From NCBI RefSeq assembly GCF_024498955.1, contig NZ_CP093311.1, forward strand, positions 2,294,001 to 2,358,000: DNA of 64,000 nucleotides, read 5' to 3'. The notes under the pieces are model-generated. The model did not search any database. It was not told where the DNA came from and saw only the letters and a list, made by a program, of their open reading frames with translations. This DNA is from Thermomonas paludicola (GTDB taxonomy: Bacteria > Pseudomonadota > Gammaproteobacteria > Xanthomonadales > Xanthomonadaceae). The position numbers were made by a program, and so were the translations under genes. Each line of letters starts with the position of its first letter. The stretch's first letter is position 1. Below are positions 46,657 through 56,892 of this stretch, piece by piece.

Positions 46657-47364
46657 CTACGCGGGCAATTCGAACAGCAGCACGTCACTGGTGTCCGCGA
46701 GGCCACGCAGCGCAAGTTCGCCAGCCTCCTCGACGAAGCCCAGCGCAGCGCCGGCACCCAGTACCCGATCGCCCAGCGCGATCTCGCCGGTGGCCACATG
46801 CAGCCAGTACCGGCGCGCGGGGTCAAGGCTGGCCTGCACTGCGTCGCCTGCCAGCAGGCGCGTGGCCGACAGCGTCGCCTGCTGGCGAATGGCGATGGAG
46901 CCGTCCACTCCCTGCGGCGACGCCAGCGTGACCCAGCGGCCACGCCGCGCATCCGGGTCGAAATGCCTCTGGTCGTAGGCGGGCGCGTGGTTGAGCCGAT
47001 CCGGCTGGATCCAGATTTGCAGGAAGTGCACCGGCTCGGCATCCGACCCGTTGTATTCGCTGTGCTCGATGCCATGCCCGGCGCTCATCCACTGCACGTC
47101 ACCCACGCGGATCACGCCGGCATGGCCGGCGCTGTCCTTGTGCGCCAGCGCGCCCTGCAACACCACGCTGATGATCTCCATGTTGGCGTGGCGATGCGGG
47201 GCGAACCCGCCGCCGGGCGCCACGGTGTCGTCATTGATGACGCGCAGGACGCCGAAACCCATCCACTCGGGGTCGTAATAGTGACCAAAGGAAAACGTGT
47301 GCCAGCTGTGCAGCCAGTCCAGCGTCGCATCGCCGCGTGCGGCGGCGGGGCGTTCGACGATCAT
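46657..47364 (-). CDS. Pirin family protein (YhhW-like)
   Basis: 235 residues, bicupin. The metal site of the N-terminal cupin is seen in PHRHANMEIISVVLQG and SAGHGIEHSEYN (three His and one Glu). E. coli YhhW has quercetin 2,3-dioxygenase activity in vitro; the physiological role is unclear. It starts 3 nt after the YceI stop, so the two are co-transcribed. Confidence 0.92.
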   Translation of the reverse strand: MIVERPAAARGDATLDWLHSWHTFSFGHYYDPEWMGFGVLRVINDDTVAPGGGFAPHRHANMEIISVVLQGALAHKDSAGHAGVIRVGDVQWMSAGHGIEHSEYNGSDAEPVHFLQIWIQPDRLNHAPAYDQRHFDPDARRGRWVTLASPQGVDGSIAIRQQATLSATRLLAGDAVQASLDPARRYWLHVATGEIALGDRVLGAGAALGFVEEAGELALRGLADTSDVLLFELPA

Positions 47365-47367
47365 CGC

Positions 47368-48060
47368 TTACTCCTCGGTGACGGCAGGCGCTGCCGCGTT
47401 GACCAGGGCGCCTTCGGTGGTGATGCGCAACTGCACCTCGTCGCTGACGCCCGGCGCGAACGCGCCCATGCCGAAATCGCTGCGCTTCAGCATTGCGCTG
47501 GCGGAGAAGCCGATCGCCTGCTGCTTGAGCATCGGGTGTTCGCCGGCACCATTCAGCGTCACCGCCAATGCCACCGGCTTGGTGATGCCCTTGATGGTCA
47601 GGTCACCGGTCACGCGTAACCGGTTGACGCCGTCCGCCTGCACCGAGGTGCTCTTGAATCCGGCCTGCGGATAACGGACCACGTCGAAGAAATCGGCTTT
47701 CCGCAAATGCTCGTCCAGCGCCGGCACGAAGGTATCGATGGCGGCAACCGGGATCGTCACCTCCACGCGCGAGTTGCCAACGTCGGCGGCGTCATACACC
47801 AGCGTGCCCGCACTGATGGCGAACGCCGCGCTGGGCTGCGAGAAACCGAAGTGGCTCCACTGCACCAACACGTTGGTGTGGGTCGGGTCGAGCGCATAGG
47901 TTCCGGACCGGGCCTGGATCGCCGGCGCAGCGTGAACCGCGGGCGCAGGGGCGGATGCAACAGCCGACGCTGCCGTGGCGGCGGGCGCGGCCGGCCCGCT
48001 GCAGGCGGCAACCGCGGCAGCGATGGCCAGCGGCAGCAACAGGGTGCGAATCGTGATCAT
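47368..48060 (-). CDS. YceI family lipoprotein
   Basis: 230 residues. Signal peptide with lipobox (VAAC; Cys at residue 20), an Ala/Pro-rich linker of about 30 residues, then the YceI lipocalin-like barrel (YALDPTHTNVLVQWSHFGFS, the canonical opening; trimmed here to YALDPTHTNVLVQWSHF). YceI proteins bind isoprenoid lipids such as ubiquinone. ATG 48060 gives the signal peptide; the longer frame upstream does not. It is 51 nt downstream of the nitroreductase and 3 nt upstream of pirin. Confidence 0.9.
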   Translation of the reverse strand: MITIRTLLLPLAIAAAVAACSGPAAPAATAASAVASAPAPAVHAAPAIQARSGTYALDPTHTNVLVQWSHFGFSQPSAAFAISAGTLVYDAADVGNSRVEVTIPVAAIDTFVPALDEHLRKADFFDVVRYPQAGFKSTSVQADGVNRLRVTGDLTIKGITKPVALAVTLNGAGEHPMLKQQAIGFSASAMLKRSDFGMGAFAPGVSDEVQLRITTEGALVNAAAPAVTEE

Positions 48061-48111
48061 GGGCGAAGCTCCGATTAAACCGACAGGGCGATGGCGTGGC
48101 AATCACGCACG

Positions 48112-48702
48112 TCATTCGATGCGGCAGGCTTCGTCGAAGCTCAGTCGCGGCGAACGCGGGAAGATGCTGGCCGGATCGCCGTGCCCAAGATTGACCAGGA
48201 TGTTGGAGCGGATCGGCGTGCCGGCGAAGAACGCCTCATCCACCTTGGCGTTGTCGAAGCCGGTCATCGGCCCGCAGTCCAGGCCCAGCGAACGCGCCGC
48301 CAGGATCAGGTAGGCGGTCTGCAACGCGCTGCTGCGCATCGCCACCCAGGCCAGGTTGGCCTCGTCGCGGTGCTCGAACCACGGCTTGGCGTCGGTGTGC
48401 GGGAACAGCACCGGCAGCTTGTCGAAGAAGCGCATGTCGTAGCCGACGATGGCCACCACCGGCGCTTCCATCGTCTTCTTGTAATTGCCCTCGCTCAGCG
48501 CCGGGCCGAGCTTGGCCTTGGCCTCGTCCGACTTCACGAACACGATGCGCGCCGGCGTCGTGTTGGCCTCGGTGGGGCCGAACTTCAGCAGGTCGTAGAG
48601 CTTGCGCAGGGTCTCGTCGGTCACCTCGCCGGTGAAGGCGTTGTAGGTGCGAGCGGTGCGAAACAACTGGTCAAGCGCGGTATCGGTCAGCAACTGGGTC
48701 AT
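48112..48702 (-). CDS. Nitroreductase family protein, RutE/HadB-like
   Basis: 196 residues, the length of E. coli RutE (malonic semialdehyde reductase of uracil degradation), with similarity along the chain: [41 protein letters not shown] and [19 protein letters not shown]-dependent. No other rut genes are present, so the substrate may differ. ATG 48702 matches the family start. First gene of the minus-strand group with yceI and pirin. Confidence 0.9.
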   Translation of the reverse strand: MTQLLTDTALDQLFRTARTYNAFTGEVTDETLRKLYDLLKFGPTEANTTPARIVFVKSDEAKAKLGPALSEGNYKKTMEAPVVAIVGYDMRFFDKLPVLFPHTDAKPWFEHRDEANLAWVAMRSSALQTAYLILAARSLGLDCGPMTGFDNAKVDEAFFAGTPIRSNILVNLGHGDPASIFPRSPRLSFDEACRIE

Positions 48703-48788
48703 GGGATTCTCGAGTATCGTGTGGAGGCGATGGCGCACAGTGTATAGTTCCACCGGCGCATGTAATGCAGCATATTCGGAACGAATTG

Positions 48789-49772
48789 ATGCCAATCATG
48801 CAACAAAGCTCCATAGTCCGCTCCACCACCCTCGCCCTGCACGACGGTCGCGCCGGCAATGCGCGCCAGGCGCGGGCGCTGGCACGGGCACTGAATCCCG
48901 ATGCCGGCGATGCCATCCTGCATCCGGATCTGCTTGCGCGCTGGTTCGCACCGCGCCAATGGCCGCTTTCCGGTGCGCCGTTCGGCCCCGGCTTCCAGGC
49001 CACGTCCGCGTCGCCGCCCGCAATTGCCGTCGGCTGCGGCCGTCAGGCGGCGCTTGCCACGCGCCTGCTGCGCGCGCGCGGCAGTCGCGCGGTGCAGATC
49101 CTCGACCCGCGCATCGCCCCCCGGCACTGGGACGTGGTGGTGGCGCCCGCGCACGATAACTTGCGCGGCGACAACGTCATCACCACCCTGGGCAGCCTCA
49201 ATCCGGTGGATGACGACTGGCTGCTGTGCGCGATTTCCGCCTTTCCCGAACTGGCCATGCTGCCGACGCCGCACACGGTGCTGCTGGTCGGCGGGCCCAC
49301 CGAGCATGCGCCACTGGAAACTGCCGGCTTCTCCGACCTGTTGCAGCGTCTGGCGGCGCAGGCCCGCGCCGAACACGGCAGCCTCAGCGCCATCGCGTCG
49401 CGGCGCACGCCAGCCGCATGGCGCTCTGCGCTGGGCGCGCTTGACCCGCGCCTGCCCGGCCTGCGCTGGCGGGATACCGGCGATGGCGCCAATCCCTATG
49501 CCGGCCTGCTGGCCAACGCCGACCGGCTGGTGTGCACGCCAGACTCGGTGAACATGCTCAGCGAAGCCGCCGCCACCCATGCGCCGCTGTTCATCTGGCA
49601 ACCACAGGCCCTGCGCGGGCGCCCGCGCGGCTTCATCGATGCCCTGCTTGCACGCGGTCACGCCCGCCCACTGGACGCCGCCATGGCCCCCTTCGAAGCC
49701 CCTCCGCTGCGCGAAACCGAGCGCGTGGCGCAGGAAATCCGATCGCGGCTATCTCTTTCAGGGATGCTCTGA
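48789..49772 (+). CDS. Mitochondrial fission ELM1-family protein
   Basis: 327 residues. Recognised as the DUF1022/ELM1 family from [15 protein letters not shown] near the start, [30 protein letters not shown], and [15 protein letters not shown]. The plant member ELM1 helps recruit a dynamin; the bacterial members have a GT-B-like layout and are often near LPS genes, so glycosyltransfer is possible, but no activity is established. Start is uncertain: ATGs at 48765, 48789 and 48798 are all in frame; 48789 has GGAA upstream. A TATAGT (48743-48748) may be its -10. Confidence 0.8.
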   Translation: MPIMQQSSIVRSTTLALHDGRAGNARQARALARALNPDAGDAILHPDLLARWFAPRQWPLSGAPFGPGFQATSASPPAIAVGCGRQAALATRLLRARGSRAVQILDPRIAPRHWDVVVAPAHDNLRGDNVITTLGSLNPVDDDWLLCAISAFPELAMLPTPHTVLLVGGPTEHAPLETAGFSDLLQRLAAQARAEHGSLSAIASRRTPAAWRSALGALDPRLPGLRWRDTGDGANPYAGLLANADRLVCTPDSVNMLSEAAATHAPLFIWQPQALRGRPRGFIDALLARGHARPLDAAMAPFEAPPLRETERVAQEIRSRLSLSGML

Positions 49773-49860
49773 ACAACTATTGTTGTCCCAGTGAAGGTGG
49801 AATGACGGAATGGTTCAGAATGACCTTTCCACTTCAAGCCAGCATCGGAATACCAAGCGA

Positions 49861-50598
49861 ATGATCGAAGTCGAGGGCCTCAGCAAGCGTTACGGGCAAT
49901 TCACCGCCGTCGATCAATTGTCGTTCCAGGTCGGTGCCGGGCAAGTCCTGGGATTGGTCGGCCCGAACGGTGCGGGCAAGACCACCACGCTGCGTTGCCT
50001 GGCCGGCATCATCCCGGCCACCTTGGGGCACGCGCGCATCGGCGGTGTCGATATTGCCGCCGATCCGGTCGCGGCCAAACGCCAGCTGGCGTTCATCCCC
50101 GACGAACCGCGCCTGTTCGACCACCTCACCGTCGAGCAACACCTGAACTTCGTCGCCCGCCTGTACGGCGTGGCCGATTGGCAGGAACGCGCGCAGCCGC
50201 TGCTGGATGAACTGGAAATGGGCGACAAGCGCAAGTTGCTGCCGGCCGAACTGTCGCGTGGCATGAAGCAGAAACTGGCGATCGCCTGCGGCCTGCTGCA
50301 CGGACCGCGCGCGGTGGTGCTGGACGAACCGCTGACCGGGCTGGATCCGTATGGCATCCGCCGGATGAAAAACAGCATGCGCCGGCTCGCCGGCGAAGGC
50401 GTGGCCATCATCCTCAGTTCGCATTTGCTGGACCTGGTGGAAGAAGTCTGCACCCATCTGCTGATCCTCAAGGACGGCCGCAAGCTCGCCAATGGATCGG
50501 TGGCCGAGGTGCGCGCGCTTTACGCGGCCGATGGCGACGCCAGCCTGGAGGACGTGTTCTTCCGCGCCACCGGCGACAGCGAAAGCCTGCGCTCGTGA
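49861..50598 (+). CDS. ABC transporter ATP-binding protein
   Basis: 245 residues. Walker A GPNGAGKTT (near residue 39), signature LSRGMKQKL, Walker B AVVLDEPLTGLD, switch His in SSHLLDLVEE. The DxxFDHLTVEQHLNF region and single-domain form fit ABC-2-type exporters. ATG 49861 is chosen over an upstream in-frame start at 49810. GTGA overlap with the permease gene. Substrate unknown. Confidence 0.93.
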   Translation: MIEVEGLSKRYGQFTAVDQLSFQVGAGQVLGLVGPNGAGKTTTLRCLAGIIPATLGHARIGGVDIAADPVAAKRQLAFIPDEPRLFDHLTVEQHLNFVARLYGVADWQERAQPLLDELEMGDKRKLLPAELSRGMKQKLAIACGLLHGPRAVVLDEPLTGLDPYGIRRMKNSMRRLAGEGVAIILSSHLLDLVEEVCTHLLILKDGRKLANGSVAEVRALYAADGDASLEDVFFRATGDSESLRS

Positions 50599-52373
50599 AC
50601 GCAGCCACCCACAACCGGCTTGGCGCAGTGGTGGGCGCCTTCGCCTATCTGCAGGTGATGTCGCTGTACAACACCCTGCGCCAGCGCCTGCTGCGGCTGC
50701 GCCAGCCCAAGTACCTGGTGGGCGCGCTGGCGGGCATCGCCTACATGTACGTGTTCGTGTTCCGCCACATGCTGCAGGCCGGGCGCGAATCAACCGGGCT
50801 GAGGCTGCCCGCCGATGCACTGGGCGATGTCGCCACGCTGGCCGCGCTGGTACTGGCGTTGCTGATGGTGCTGGACTGGCTGTTTTCCGGCGACGAGGCG
50901 AAGCTTGGCTTCAGCGAAACCGAAATCGACTTCCTGTTTCCCGCACCGCTCACCCGCACCACGCTCATCCAGTTGAACTTGCTGCGGTCGCAGCTCGGCA
51001 TCTTTTTTTCCGCCTTCCTGCTCGGCGTCCTGCTGCGCCGCGGCAGTCCGCTGACCGGCCACCCGCTGCAATACGCCGTCGGCCTGTGGTTGCTGCTGTC
51101 GATGTGCCGGTTGCACATGCTGGCGGGCGCGTTCTCGCGCAATCGGCTGGCCGGCCTGGGGCTGCGCGCGTGGCCGCGCCGATTGGCGGTGGTCGTGGTG
51201 GCGCTGCTGGTCGCGTTCGCCTGTTGGTGGTCGCTGCGCGCACAGCTGCACTGGCCAGCGGGCGATGCGGGGTCGGACCTGGCGGCGGTGCGCGCCTGGT
51301 TCCGCGGCATTGTCGGGACCGCGCCGCTGTCGTGGCTGTTGATGCCGTTTCAATGGGCGGTGGCGCCGATCTTCGCGCCCGATGCCGCCGCCTTCCTGCG
51401 CACGCTGCCCCCCGCGCTGGCGCTGCTGGTCGCGCATTACGCGTGGGTGGTGCGCGCGCAAGTGTCGTTCGAAGAAGCGTCGATCGCACATGCGTCGCGC
51501 CGCGCGCTGCGCAAGGCCGCGATGCGCAACGGGCGACTGCGCGAACGCGGCCCGACGAAGCCGCGCAGCGAACCCTTCCCGCTTGCTGCAAGTGGCCGCG
51601 CGCCCCTTGCGTTCCTGTGGAAGGGGCTGATTGCGGCTGGGCCGTTCTATCGCCTGCGCAGCTGGGCGGTGGCATGCGCCGTCGTGGTGCTGGGCGTGCG
51701 CTGGCTCGCAGCCGACCCCGCGATGAAGCCCGCGCTGGTTGCCCTCGGCGCTGCGGGCCTGATGATCGCCGCATGGGGCCTGCTGCTGGGGCCGATGCTG
51801 ATGCAACGCGGCCTGCAGCGCACCCTGCTGTATCTGGACATTCTCAAGGCCACGCCGCTGCGCGGCCGGCAGATCGCGCTGGGCGAAATCATGACGCCGT
51901 CCACGATCATGATCTTCGGGCTTTGGCTGCTGCTGCTGGTGTCCGTGCTGTGCTTCGTCGCCACAGGTGGTCGCGCCGGATTCACGCCCACCGTCATCAC
52001 CGCCGCCGGGGCCGGCGTGGCACTGCTGGTCCCGCCGCTGTGTGGCCTGATGCTGTGCGTCCCGTTCGCCGCCACCCTGTATTTCCCCGCCTGGATTTCG
52101 CCGCAGAAAGGCGGCGGGCGCGGGGTTGAAGTGATGGGGCAGCGCATGATCTTCATGGCCGGCTACATGCTGACCCTGGCCGTGGTGATGCTGCCGGCCG
52201 CGGTGCTCGGCGGGCTGGGCTTCCTGCTGGCGAACTGGCTGGCCGGCATGGCCGTCGGCGCGCTGGTGGCAGCGGCCTGCGCGTGCGCGGTGCTGGCGCT
52301 GGAACTCGACTGGGCGGTGTCGTTGCTCGGCCGCCGCATCGATGGCTTCGACGTCTCGCAGGAATTGCGCTGA
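50595..52373 (+). CDS. ABC exporter permease (putative ABC_export family)
   Basis: 592 residues from a GTG that overlaps the ATPase stop. About twelve membrane helices in two halves, joined by a charged cytoplasmic loop (RRALRKAAMRNGRLRERG, residues ~300-330). The motif SETEIDFLFPAPLTRTTLI is typical of the putative ABC exporter group found beside such ATPases. It should form the membrane channel; no binding protein is present, which fits export. Converges with glnE (32-nt gap). Confidence 0.85.
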   Translation: MNAATHNRLGAVVGAFAYLQVMSLYNTLRQRLLRLRQPKYLVGALAGIAYMYVFVFRHMLQAGRESTGLRLPADALGDVATLAALVLALLMVLDWLFSGDEAKLGFSETEIDFLFPAPLTRTTLIQLNLLRSQLGIFFSAFLLGVLLRRGSPLTGHPLQYAVGLWLLLSMCRLHMLAGAFSRNRLAGLGLRAWPRRLAVVVVALLVAFACWWSLRAQLHWPAGDAGSDLAAVRAWFRGIVGTAPLSWLLMPFQWAVAPIFAPDAAAFLRTLPPALALLVAHYAWVVRAQVSFEEASIAHASRRALRKAAMRNGRLRERGPTKPRSEPFPLAASGRAPLAFLWKGLIAAGPFYRLRSWAVACAVVVLGVRWLAADPAMKPALVALGAAGLMIAAWGLLLGPMLMQRGLQRTLLYLDILKATPLRGRQIALGEIMTPSTIMIFGLWLLLLVSVLCFVATGGRAGFTPTVITAAGAGVALLVPPLCGLMLCVPFAATLYFPAWISPQKGGGRGVEVMGQRMIFMAGYMLTLAVVMLPAAVLGGLGFLLANWLAGMAVGALVAAACACAVLALELDWAVSLLGRRIDGFDVSQELR

Positions 52374-52405
52374 GCGACATTGGCAGGCGCAGGCCGGGCG
52401 CTTGC

Positions 52406-55192
52406 TCACGCGCCGAATGACAGCCCCGCCGCGCGTGCCGCCGCGCGAATCGCCGCTCGCGCCGGTTCCACCCGCGCATCATGGGCGGCGCGACGCGGGC
52501 GTCGGTCCAGCGTGCAGCGCAGGCCCGTGTCCAGCAGCGCAACATGCGCATCCACCAGCCCCGCGTGGGTCGCCCCATCCAGACTTCCCGCTGCCTGTGC
52601 CGCCTGCAACAGCGCGCGCGTCGCCCGCGGCAACAACAACCCGGCGTGCGTTGCGGCATCGCGCAGCACGATGAACTGCAGCAGGAATTCCAGATCCACC
52701 AGCCCGCCTTCGCCCTGCTTGAGGTCGAACAGGGTGGCATCGCTGCGATCCAGCTCGGCGCGCATCCGCCGCCGCATCGAGGTCACGTCGTCGGCCAACC
52801 GGACACGGTCGCGCGCTTGCGAGAGCACCTCCGCACGCAGCGTTTCGAACGCCGCCGCCAGCGACGCATCTCCGGCAATGGCGCGTGCGCGCACCAGTGC
52901 CTGGTGCTCCCACGTCCAGGCGCGGCGCCGCTGGTACTCGGTGAAACTGGGCAGGCTGGAGACCAGCAGGCCCTTGGCGCCATCCGGGCGCAGCCGCACA
53001 TCCACGTCGAACAGCCGGCCCGCGCCGGTTCGCACGCCCAGCAGGGCCACGATCTTCTGCCCCAGCCGCGCGTACCAGCGCGGCGCGTCCAGCGGCCGCG
53101 CGCCGTCGGACATGGCATCCAGCGGCGCATCGAACAGGAACACCAGGTCCAGATCCGAGCCGAACCCGAGTTCTTCGCCACCCAACGTGCCGTAGCCGAG
53201 CACGCTGAAGCGCCCGCCCGCGACGCTGCCGTGCGCGGCCAGCAGCTCATCGTGCGCAAGCTGCAACACGCAGGCCACCACCGCGTCGGCCAGCCACGCC
53301 AGCCCGCGCGCGCACTCCTGCGCGTCGATGCGCGCATCCAGCAGCGCCAGCGCGAAGCGGAAACTCAACGCCTGGCGCACTTCGTTGAGCGCATTCAAGG
53401 CGGTTTCGGTGTCATTGCCGCGCAACGCCGCCGCGCACTGCGCGTGCAGCGCATCGCGGCCGGGGAGCTCGCCGCCCACGCGCACGTCCAACAGTTCATC
53501 CAGCAACAGCGGATGCGCGGCCAGGCGCTCGCCCAACAGCGCGCTGCGCGCCAGCGCGCCGACCAGCCGCGCCAGCGCCGCCGGCTGCTCGTCCAGCAAG
53601 GCCAGATAGCTGGCACGCCGCAGGATGGTATGCAGCAGCGGCAGCACCCGCTGCAGTACCGCCTCCGGATGCGCGGTTGCAGATGCGTGCTGCAACAACG
53701 CCGGCAACACCCGGTCCAGCCGCGCGCGCGCGGCATCCGAGAGATCGCGCACGCCGGGCGTTCGCGCGAACTCGCACAAACTTGCATGCAGCTCGATGGC
53801 CTTGTCGAAGCCGGCCGCATCCAGCGCATCGGCGTCACCATGTTCGGGCAAGGCGCGCCAATACGCGGCAAGTTCGTCGCTGCCGGAGGCACGCCGACGG
53901 CGTGGCGCCAGCAGCGCGGAAAACTCTTCCGACACCCGTTGCCGCTGCAGCGCCAGCGCCGCATCCAGCGCCGCCCAGTCCGGATAGTCCAGCCCGGCCG
54001 CAATTCGCGCACAGCCCAACGCATCGTCCGGCAGCGCGTAGGTTTGCGCATCGCGCAGCATCTGCAGGCGGTTTTCCAGCCGGCGCAAAAAGCGATAGGC
54101 CTGCGCAAGCTCCGCGCCGGCAGTCGCCTCCATGTGGCCCGCTGCCACCAGCGCCTGCAGCGCCACCATCAGTCGCCGGCGACGCAGCACCGGCTCGCGC
54201 CCGCCGCGGATCAACTGCAGCGCCTGCGCCAGGAATTCGATTTCCCGAATCCCGCCCGGCCCGCGCTTGATGTCGCCCGCCATGTCCTTGCGCGCCACCT
54301 CGGCGGCGATCATCGCCTTCATCGCGCGCAGCCCGTCCAGCGCGCCGTAGTCGAGATAGCGCCGATACACGAACGGCCGCAGCGCATCCAGCAGGCGCTC
54401 GCCCGCTTCCAGATCGCCGGCCACCGGCCGCGCCTTCTGCCACGCGTAGCGCTCCCAGTCGCGGCCTTCGCGCTGGAAGTACAGCTCCATCGCCGCAAAC
54501 GACAGCGCCACCCGGCCGGCGTTGCCGAACGGGCGCAGGCGCAGGTCCACGCGGTGGCAGAAGCCGTCCGCGGTCACTTCGTCCAGCAGCTTCGCCAGCT
54601 GCTGCCCCAGCCGCGCGAAATAGTCCTGCGCATGCAGGACGCGCGCGCCGTCGGACTCTCCCTCGTGTTCATAGGCATAGACCAGGTCGATGTCGGAGCT
54701 GAAGTTCAACTCGTGCCCGCCCAGCTTGCCCAGGCCGAACACCACCAGCCGCCGCACGCCCCCCTGCGCGTCGCGAACCCGCCCGAAGCGCCGCGCGAAG
54801 TCCTCTTCCAGCGCGTCCAGCGCAAGCCGCAGACAGCGCTCGGCCAACAGCGTGCTGCCGGCCAATATCTCATCGACGTCTGCCCCATCCACCACGTCGC
54901 GCCACACCAGCCGCGTCGATTCCGCCTGCCGGTAGCGGCGCAGCAGGCGCGCCCACTCCTCGCGGTTGCCGGCCATCAACGCCGGCATCGGCACGGGCTG
55001 CGTGGCGTCGACGCGCAGCCGCGCCAGCAGGTCGGGCTGCATGGCCAGGATGTCGATGGCGAAGTCGCTGGCCAGCGCCAGCCGCGACAGTGCGGCTTCC
55101 GCGTCCATCGGGATGTCGCAGCCAGCGCCGCGCAGGCGCTGCAATGCGCGCGTGGCGATGGTGTGCATGGCGGTGCGGATCGATTCGTCCAT
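52406..55192 (-). CDS. glnE: Glutamine synthetase adenylyltransferase/adenylyl-removing enzyme
   Basis: 928 residues (E. coli 946). Two nucleotidyltransferase domains: the N-terminal deadenylylase with [19 protein letters not shown] and the C-terminal adenylylase with [18 protein letters not shown], separated by a regulatory helix region. Controls glutamine synthetase activity according to PII state. ATG 55192 is chosen as the family-like start; the frame extends 31 codons upstream into the region before the AAA gene. Confidence 0.96.
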   Translation of the reverse strand: MDESIRTAMHTIATRALQRLRGAGCDIPMDAEAALSRLALASDFAIDILAMQPDLLARLRVDATQPVPMPALMAGNREEWARLLRRYRQAESTRLVWRDVVDGADVDEILAGSTLLAERCLRLALDALEEDFARRFGRVRDAQGGVRRLVVFGLGKLGGHELNFSSDIDLVYAYEHEGESDGARVLHAQDYFARLGQQLAKLLDEVTADGFCHRVDLRLRPFGNAGRVALSFAAMELYFQREGRDWERYAWQKARPVAGDLEAGERLLDALRPFVYRRYLDYGALDGLRAMKAMIAAEVARKDMAGDIKRGPGGIREIEFLAQALQLIRGGREPVLRRRRLMVALQALVAAGHMEATAGAELAQAYRFLRRLENRLQMLRDAQTYALPDDALGCARIAAGLDYPDWAALDAALALQRQRVSEEFSALLAPRRRRASGSDELAAYWRALPEHGDADALDAAGFDKAIELHASLCEFARTPGVRDLSDAARARLDRVLPALLQHASATAHPEAVLQRVLPLLHTILRRASYLALLDEQPAALARLVGALARSALLGERLAAHPLLLDELLDVRVGGELPGRDALHAQCAAALRGNDTETALNALNEVRQALSFRFALALLDARIDAQECARGLAWLADAVVACVLQLAHDELLAAHGSVAGGRFSVLGYGTLGGEELGFGSDLDLVFLFDAPLDAMSDGARPLDAPRWYARLGQKIVALLGVRTGAGRLFDVDVRLRPDGAKGLLVSSLPSFTEYQRRRAWTWEHQALVRARAIAGDASLAAAFETLRAEVLSQARDRVRLADDVTSMRRRMRAELDRSDATLFDLKQGEGGLVDLEFLLQFIVLRDAATHAGLLLPRATRALLQAAQAAGSLDGATHAGLVDAHVALLDTGLRCTLDRRPRRAAHDARVEPARAAIRAAARAAGLSFGA

Positions 55193-55236
55193 GTGCCGAT
55201 TGTGGCATCGCCGGCGCGCCGCTATCGTGCGCAACC

Positions 55237-56724
55237 ATGAGCGAATTGCAGGATCTGGCCGCGCTGATCCGCGCGGAAACCCCATTGCTGGTGATTGAAA
55301 CCCCGGACGAATCGCGGGTGCTGGATTTGTTCCGGCAATCGCTGATGCACGTCTGGCGCGCGCTGTATCGCTGGAGCGTGACCGAAGGCCTGCGCCGGAT
55401 CGATATGGATCGCGAGGACGAAAGCACCATCGCCCCCGATCTCAGCGCCACCCTGCGGGACATCCAGGCCGCCAGCCAGCGCGGCATCTACCTGCTGCTG
55501 GATGCCACGCCCTATCTTGGCTACGCCAGCTACCAGCGCGCCATGCGCGACATCATCCAGCGCCGCGACTGCCAGCCCCACGTGATCGTGATGGTGGGCA
55601 CCAAGGTCGAGCTGCCGGAAGCGCTGGAGCCGTTTGCGGTGCGCTTTTCGCTGCGCCTGCCGGATGCCAACGCACTGTTGAAACTGGTGAAGGAGGAGGC
55701 CGCCGGCTACACCAGGGAAAACGGCGGCCGGCGGGTTGAGGTGGATGTGGAGGCGGTGCGCCAGATCGTGCGCAACCTGCAGGGCCTGAGCCTGACCGAT
55801 GCACGCCGCATCGCCCGCCACCTGATCTGGCGCGATGGCGCGCTGGGCCAGGACGACCTGCCGGAGCTGGCGCGGCTGAAATTCGAGCTGCTCAACAAGA
55901 GCGGCCACCTGCACTACGAATACGACACCGCGCGCTTTGCCGACGTGGGCGGCGCGCAGCGGCTGAAACGCTGGGTGGAACAGCGCCAGCCGGCCTTCGT
56001 GCAGGATCCGCCCCCGGCCGGCCTGCAACCGCCCAAGGGCATGCTGCTGCTGGGCGTGCAGGGCTGCGGAAAATCGCTGCTGGCCAAAGCGGTGGCTGGC
56101 GGCTTCGGCGTGCCGCTGGTGCGGCTGGATTTCGGCACGCTGTACGACAAGTACCAGGGCGAAACCGAGAAAAACCTGCGCGCGGCGCTGGCCTCCACCG
56201 AGCAACTGGCGCCCTGCGTGCTTTGGATCGACGAAATCGAGAAGGCGCTGGCCGCCGACGGCGGTGAAAGCGACGGCGGGCTGTCACGCCGCGTGCTGGG
56301 CTACCTGCTGACCTGGATGGCCGAGCGCACCGCGCGCGTGTTCCTGGTCGCCACCGCCAACCAGGTGTTGCAACTGCCGGCCGAACTGCTGCGCAAGGGG
56401 CGCTTCGACGAAATCTTCTTCGTCGATCTGCCCGATGCCGCCACCCGCGCCGACATTTTCGCCCTGCACCTGGATCGCCGCCGGCTGGCGCGCGAGCACA
56501 TCGACCTGTCGGCGCTGGCGGCCGCGGCCGACGGCTATTCCGGCGCCGAAATCGAGCAGGTCATCGTCAGCGCGCTGTATGCCGCCCACGCCGCCGGCAG
56601 TGCGCTGGACACGCATCTGCTGATGCAGGCGATCCACGACACGCGCCCCTTGTCGGTGGTGATGGCCGAACAGATGCAGGCACTGCGCGCTTGGGCGCTG
56701 CCTCGCACGGTGCCCGCGGGCTGA
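55237..56724 (+). CDS. AAA family ATPase, Ycf46-like
   Basis: 495 residues. An N-terminal ~240-residue region of unknown function leads to one AAA domain: Walker A GVQGCGKS (K279), Walker B LWIDEIEK (D332, E333), sensor VATANQ, arginine-finger segment [15 protein letters not shown], and a C-terminal lid. Similar to cyanobacterial/plastid Ycf46, whose role is poorly known (linked to photosynthesis and carbon use in cyanobacteria). It is divergent from glnE over 44 nt and stands as a single gene. Confidence 0.88.
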   Translation: MSELQDLAALIRAETPLLVIETPDESRVLDLFRQSLMHVWRALYRWSVTEGLRRIDMDREDESTIAPDLSATLRDIQAASQRGIYLLLDATPYLGYASYQRAMRDIIQRRDCQPHVIVMVGTKVELPEALEPFAVRFSLRLPDANALLKLVKEEAAGYTRENGGRRVEVDVEAVRQIVRNLQGLSLTDARRIARHLIWRDGALGQDDLPELARLKFELLNKSGHLHYEYDTARFADVGGAQRLKRWVEQRQPAFVQDPPPAGLQPPKGMLLLGVQGCGKSLLAKAVAGGFGVPLVRLDFGTLYDKYQGETEKNLRAALASTEQLAPCVLWIDEIEKALAADGGESDGGLSRRVLGYLLTWMAERTARVFLVATANQVLQLPAELLRKGRFDEIFFVDLPDAATRADIFALHLDRRRLAREHIDLSALAAAADGYSGAEIEQVIVSALYAAHAAGSALDTHLLMQAIHDTRPLSVVMAEQMQALRAWALPRTVPAG

Positions 56725-56754
56725 GCCGGCTCATTCGCCGGGAATGCGTGAACC

Positions 56755-56790
56755 AAAAAAAAGCCCGCTTCGACCGAAGTCTCAGCGGGC
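56755..56790 (-). terminator. Terminator of the PYROXD2-like gene
   Basis: On the minus strand GCCCGCT, a 14-nt loop and AGCGGGC are followed by an unbroken run of eight T. It lies about 100 nt past the oxidoreductase stop and is also close to the end of the converging AAA gene. The ~100 nt between hairpin and stop show nothing else. Confidence 0.8.
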
Positions 56791-56892
56791 CTGCTCCCTC
56801 CCCCACGTCGGGACGCAGGTCGATCGTGAAGGATGCGTTAGGAAGATTCACGCTGCACTGCAAAAGAGTACTGCGCAGTCCACGAATGCGAT

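Noticed and set aside
52481..55240. A 919-codon plus-strand frame opposite glnE
   Set aside because: Composition is Arg/Gln/His-biased with no motif, while the minus strand encodes clear GlnE domains.
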